A program made the position numbers and the translations under genes. From assembly GCF_009363275.1 (NCBI RefSeq), contig NZ_CP045324.1, forward strand, positions 62,001 to 126,000: a DNA stretch of 64,000 nt. The letters run 5' to 3'. The DNA comes from Marinobacter sp. THAF197a. GTDB taxonomy: Bacteria > Pseudomonadota > Gammaproteobacteria > Pseudomonadales > Oleiphilaceae. Under the pieces are notes generated by a model. That model saw only the letters and a program-made list of their open reading frames with translations, was not told the origin of the DNA and did not search any database. Positions 60,586-64,000 of this stretch are shown one piece after another (position 1 is the stretch's first letter; every line of letters starts with the position of its first letter).

Positions 60586-61473
60586 TCAATGGCTATGGCG
60601 CCGGATGAAGGTTTCCAGAACCTTGGCGGAACGGCCAGGATTTTCCAGCATGGGCAGGTGGCCGACGCCCCGGAATACATGCACATCGGCGTCTGGCGTG
60701 GCAGTTCTGAACCAGTTTACGCAACGGGTCGGGGTGATAACGTCTTTCTCGCCCCACTGCACCTGCAGCGGTGGTGTGCCCGGGCCGAGATACCGGGCCG
60801 GGGCAAGGGCGTCAGCGAGCATGTCGTTGAATATGTGTCTCAGCGCTTGTCGGCGGTTCAGAAGGTCCGGGCCCAGTAATCCGGCCATGGCGAGCCCGGG
60901 TAACGTTGGTTTGCCGGTGCCCACACTGTTGAACATCCGGTAGACCCCGGCCCAGTCCTGGGGAATCAGGATGGCATCGCGATCAGACTCAAAGGGAGCA
61001 TCAATATCCACATCCGCATGTTCCGGGATGCCGGCACTGTTAAGCAGTGTCAGTGACCGGGGAGGTTGTTCCAGCTTATGGGCCAGAATCGACGCAATGG
61101 CGCCTCCCATGGAGCTGCCGGCAATGTGAAGGTTGTCTGTTGCGTAGCCGGATAGCCACTCACTCAGCCGTTGGGCCTGGCTTTCGTAGCGGTAGCAGGC
61201 GTCAGCATGGTACTGGCTCTCACCCAGTCCGGGTACGTCCGGAACCAGCAGGTGCCAGTCTGCAGGGAGTTTCTGCATCCAGAAGGCCCAGTTTTCCTTC
61301 ATCGCTGCAAAGCCATGTATCAACACCAGGGTTGGTCGCCCGGGTGCCGGTTTGCCACGTTCCAGAAACACCATGCGATGGCCGTCGACAATGGCTTCCT
61401 GCCGTTGTGCGCGCAGCAGCCAGCGTTGTCCGGTGCGGGCGACCGGCCATAGGTTCGGGGTCGGGACTTTCAT
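60586..61473 (-). CDS. Alpha/beta hydrolase fold esterase or lipase
   Basis: A 295-residue hydrolase with the oxyanion segment LIHGFAAMKENWAFW, the nucleophile GSSMGGAIAS (near residue 115), a probable acid Asp in TPDADVHVFRG and the His in GVGHLPMLENPG. There is no signal peptide, so it is probably cytoplasmic. It lies upstream of the AraC regulator on the same strand and may be controlled by or cotranscribed with it. The substrate is unknown; the Ala-rich core resembles serine esterases of the haloalkane dehalogenase-like group. Confidence 0.85.
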   Translation of the reverse strand: MKVPTPNLWPVARTGQRWLLRAQRQEAIVDGHRMVFLERGKPAPGRPTLVLIHGFAAMKENWAFWMQKLPADWHLLVPDVPGLGESQYHADACYRYESQAQRLSEWLSGYATDNLHIAGSSMGGAIASILAHKLEQPPRSLTLLNSAGIPEHADVDIDAPFESDRDAILIPQDWAGVYRMFNSVGTGKPTLPGLAMAGLLGPDLLNRRQALRHIFNDMLADALAPARYLGPGTPPLQVQWGEKDVITPTRCVNWFRTATPDADVHVFRGVGHLPMLENPGRSAKVLETFIRRHSH

Positions 61474-61579
61474 GGATACGACAACCTCTTGATGGTAAAT
61501 CCGAATTCCAGTTTACCGCCCCTGTTGTGGGGTGCTATTGCCTGCCCGCCCCGATCTGGCGTCGGTGCGGCAACCGGGT

Positions 61580-63346
61580 TCAAGGCGATGGCAGCCGGAT
61601 ATCCGTAATCACCGGGTTGTGATCCGACGAGCGCCAGGGGCCGCTGACCGGTATCCGAGGTGGCTGGTCGTAGCCCAGGGCCCGGGGTTCATCGGCGTTG
61701 ATGTTCCACGTTTGGGCGTGGGTGACATGGGGCATCAGGCTGGCTGACGCCAGGGCGTAATCCAGTGTGCCTTTTTCTCCCCGGTATCGATAACTGTGGT
61801 TTGGACAGTGGTCCGGTTGGCAGGGATGGAAATGGTGCACCAGGCTGGTAAAGCCCTGCCGATAAAGCACCTGCACCGGGTCTTCCTGGGCGTAGCTGTT
61901 GAGGTCGCCGGTGATCAAGGTGCCGGCGAGTGTGGCCGGTGCCGGAAGTGAGCCAAGCCAGTCGAGCATGGTTTCGGTAGCCTGGCTGCGGCGATGATTG
62001 AAACAGCCCTGGCCGTCCTTCTGATCGGAATCTTTGCCGCTGGCATTCCGACAGGACTTCGATTTCAGGTGCGTCACTACGATGCGAACAACCTGATCGC
62101 CATGCCGTGCCTGGAACATCTGGGCCAGGGGCGGCCTGCCCATGGGCTCTGACGGCTGCCGACTGGCTTCGCCAACAGGGGTTGCCCGATCTGTCCGGTA
62201 TAACAGGGCGCTGCGAATGGCGTCGGAGCCGTCATCGCCGGGTGTCGCCACAAAACGCCACTCGGCGCCAAGCTGCGCGGCCAGTTCGGCAACGGCACTG
62301 TCTGGGCCATAACCGTCGTTTTCAAGTTCGGTGACTGCCAGTATGTCCGGGTCTGGTAAGGTGAGAGCTGCCACCAGCCGCTGGCTCTGGTCCTGGAAGG
62401 CGGCCAGACTCTCTGCCCCCCGGGCAGTGGGAAAGCCTGCACCCTGGCCGTTACCGTTGAAGTAGTTCTCCAGGTTCAGGGTGACGACCCGCAGGTGGAC
62501 GCCATCGGACCTTCCGGGTGGTTGCGGGCGCTCGTTGCTGGCTTTGAAGACCGGTTGCCTGTCTGGCTGGACGCGCCACTGGCCAAAGCGAAAATCGAGA
62601 ACGCCCTGCAGTTGCGAGACGGTATCGCCGGCGCGTACCGTGTTCCGCCCATCAAGCCCGCCCGGTGGCCATGGCACGGGATCAGGATTGCGCACGGCCA
62701 GGCCATCGTCCAGAAACACACGGTGTTGATGGTTGTTGCGGGCCTGCCTGACGGCTGCTGGCCCCGGTGCCAGGTATTCCGTCGGCATGACTTGATCCGC
62801 GGCGGCCAGAGTAAGCTCGCCGTAAAGGGCAAGGTTGTAGTGGTCAATAACCGTCAGCGGGGCGGCAAAGCGAACCCGCATGTTCTCAAGACTTTCCGGT
62901 GGTTGTGACCAGGGCAGTGACACCTCGATGGGCCGGGGCATCTTGCCCTCGCCGCAGACTGTCAGCTTGCCGACATCCACCAGTTCCGTCAGACCATGAT
63001 ATTCCTTGACGATCCCTGTCAGTCGCAGGCGCTGGCCGGGCTTGCCCGCTGCCTGGCGTGTGTAGATGAACAGGGCTTCGGAGGTGGCCGGGTTCTGGTC
63101 CGTTTCAGCGTCAGCCTGTTGCAGGTAGAAACCACCAAAACCACCTTTGTGGCGACTGTCCCGGGTGAGGATGCCTTCGACGGTGACGGTTTGCCCGACC
63201 ATGGGCGAAGCGGAGCCGCTCCCCTGAATGGTGTGGATGGCAGTGGCCGGCGCGCCACACGCCTCGGCCACTGCCTGCGTCGGGACGCAGAGCGTGGTAG
63301 CCAGGCCGAGGGCGGCGTTGAGCAGAAGTCTGGAAAGTGTCGTCAC
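61580..63346 (-). CDS. ExeM/NucH-type extracellular endonuclease
   Basis: A 588-residue secreted nuclease. A signal peptide ends QAVA/EACG. An OB-fold-like domain follows (GQTVTVEGILTRDS, LRLTGIVKEYHGLTEL), and then an endonuclease/exonuclease/phosphatase domain: TLNLENYFNGNG, AVTELENDGYG with the catalytic Glu, VVTHLKSKSCRN with His, TGDLNSYAQEDP with Asp and Asn, and SSDHNPVITDI at the end. Length and motifs match the ExeM/NucH family that cuts extracellular DNA, perhaps for phosphate recovery or biofilm dispersal. The start is GTG at 63346, nine bases after the WYL-type gene stop, so cotranscription is likely. Confidence 0.9.
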   Translation of the reverse strand: MTTLSRLLLNAALGLATTLCVPTQAVAEACGAPATAIHTIQGSGSASPMVGQTVTVEGILTRDSRHKGGFGGFYLQQADAETDQNPATSEALFIYTRQAAGKPGQRLRLTGIVKEYHGLTELVDVGKLTVCGEGKMPRPIEVSLPWSQPPESLENMRVRFAAPLTVIDHYNLALYGELTLAAADQVMPTEYLAPGPAAVRQARNNHQHRVFLDDGLAVRNPDPVPWPPGGLDGRNTVRAGDTVSQLQGVLDFRFGQWRVQPDRQPVFKASNERPQPPGRSDGVHLRVVTLNLENYFNGNGQGAGFPTARGAESLAAFQDQSQRLVAALTLPDPDILAVTELENDGYGPDSAVAELAAQLGAEWRFVATPGDDGSDAIRSALLYRTDRATPVGEASRQPSEPMGRPPLAQMFQARHGDQVVRIVVTHLKSKSCRNASGKDSDQKDGQGCFNHRRSQATETMLDWLGSLPAPATLAGTLITGDLNSYAQEDPVQVLYRQGFTSLVHHFHPCQPDHCPNHSYRYRGEKGTLDYALASASLMPHVTHAQTWNINADEPRALGYDQPPRIPVSGPWRSSDHNPVITDIRLPSP

Positions 63347-63355
63347 CGGGCCAGT

Positions 63356-64000
63356 CTAGCAGAGACCGGCCACCGCTTTGAGTGCCCGTTCGCGCTTGCT
63401 GCCAAAGCCAAGCTGGTCCGGATTGGCCAGTTCCAGCTGCTGCACCAGTGGGTCCGGGTGGCTATTGTCAAAGGTAATTCCGAGCCGGGACAGGACATAG
63501 GGCGCCAACGCTGCGCGGGTTTCAATGCTGAGGCAGCCCTGTTCCATACCGTAGTCGTTGGCAATGATCTGTTGTTGCGCCTCGGTCAGGCGCTGATCAG
63601 GTGCGATCTCCAGGGTGACCAGGCGTTGCCAGTCTTCATCCTGCTGTGCGGCGTGCCTGGATTTCTGCCGGAGTGCCTCCGGCTGGCCCTGAAAACGGCT
63701 CAGGGCGAAATCCCGGAATTCCCGGTTGGCATTGCACCAGGCCCGCACATGCCAGCTGTTACCCGTGCATACCAGTGAATGCGGCTCCAGCAGGCTGTCG
63801 GCGGCTTCCGGTCGGCTCAGGGACACGTAACTGGCCTTGAGTTGGCGGTGATAACGGGTAGCGTTAACCACGGCCCGCATGGTTTCCGGGGCGATGCGCC
63901 GGGACGGTTCCGGGATGACGGCATTGCCCGGCAGACCAAGCTCCAGGTCAGAAAACGTGTCGCTCAGGCTCTGTTGCCGTGCAAGCAGGTCTTGATACTC
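63356..64000 (-). CDS. WYL-domain transcriptional regulator, 5' part outside the window
   Basis: The visible 214 residues lie in one open frame to the window edge, without a start codon. The region has the WYL pattern: LKASYVSLSRPEAADSLLEP, then LVCTGNSWHVRAWCNANREF and RDFALSRFQGQP, followed by a helical C-terminal part. WYL proteins are ligand-responsive regulators, usually with an N-terminal winged helix, which would lie outside. The gene runs leftward into the secreted nuclease gene and may control it. Confidence 0.8.
   Translation of the reverse strand, partial: EYQDLLARQQSLSDTFSDLELGLPGNAVIPEPSRRIAPETMRAVVNATRYHRQLKASYVSLSRPEAADSLLEPHSLVCTGNSWHVRAWCNANREFRDFALSRFQGQPEALRQKSRHAAQQDEDWQRLVTLEIAPDQRLTEAQQQIIANDYGMEQGCLSIETRAALAPYVLSRLGITFDNSHPDPLVQQLELANPDQLGFGSKRERALKAVAGLC

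Overview
The window is a GC-rich stretch of gammaproteobacterial chromosome, most likely from Marinobacter or a close relative. This rests on a Pseudomonas-type aa3 oxidase cluster (including the DUF2909 and SURF1 genes), a monomeric isocitrate dehydrogenase, an ectoine synthase gene, a 3-hydroxybutyrate TRAP operon and protein families typical of marine gammaproteobacteria. The taxonomic call is inference. Genes are densely packed on both strands. I see no rRNA, tRNA, CRISPR array, transposase, integrase or phage gene.

Layout. 1-6 kb: the 5' part of a Na+/H+ antiporter, DUF1653, a 7TM-GGDEF diguanylate cyclase, DoxX, a hypothetical protein and a MATE transporter. 6.2-14.9 kb: a complete aa3 cytochrome c oxidase locus (coxB, ctaD, ctaG, ctaE, SURF1, a thioredoxin-like protein, ctaA, ctaB, SCO), with a DUF2909 gene on the opposite strand in the middle. 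15-24.9 kb: an MFS transporter, two long hairpin repeats, hrpB, an eIF2B-like protein, DUF6746, an ATP-grasp protein, speC, a third hairpin and a membrane protein of the 'site-specific recombinase' family. 25-29.5 kb: a leftward series of DUF2868, DUF3482 GTPase, a solitary ectC and an MFS transporter.

31-41 kb holds the most informative system, a 3-hydroxybutyrate utilisation regulon. It has an oligomer hydrolase lipoprotein, a PAS/sigma-54 activator, and an operon of TRAP transporter (three genes), 3-hydroxybutyrate dehydrogenase and acetoacetate-CoA ligase. Both outer transcription units carry a good -24/-12 promoter and three copies of an inverted repeat close to TGTCCGGAAATCCGGACA. A near-perfect copy also overlaps the predicted transcription start of the regulator's own gene. 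The logic appears to be: oligomer to monomer, uptake, oxidation to acetoacetate, activation to acetoacetyl-CoA, with activation in trans and feedback at the regulator.

41.5-64 kb: monomeric icd; ybaK; a compact operon for a cytochrome c lipoprotein, an aldonolactone-oxidase-like flavoprotein and a PLP enzyme, all with export signals; a second diguanylate cyclase; an EstB-like serine hydrolase; a large hybrid histidine kinase with a membrane protein and a response regulator; a 29-codon gene with its own terminator; an orphan terminator that may end a small RNA; queC-queE; an AraC regulator; an alpha/beta hydrolase; an ExeM/NucH-type nuclease; and a partial WYL-type regulator that runs off the end.

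Noncoding highlights are three hairpins that share an 18-base loop but have unrelated, internally complementary arms; one hairpin of a second class with 26-bp arms; and several palindromes in intergenic gaps.
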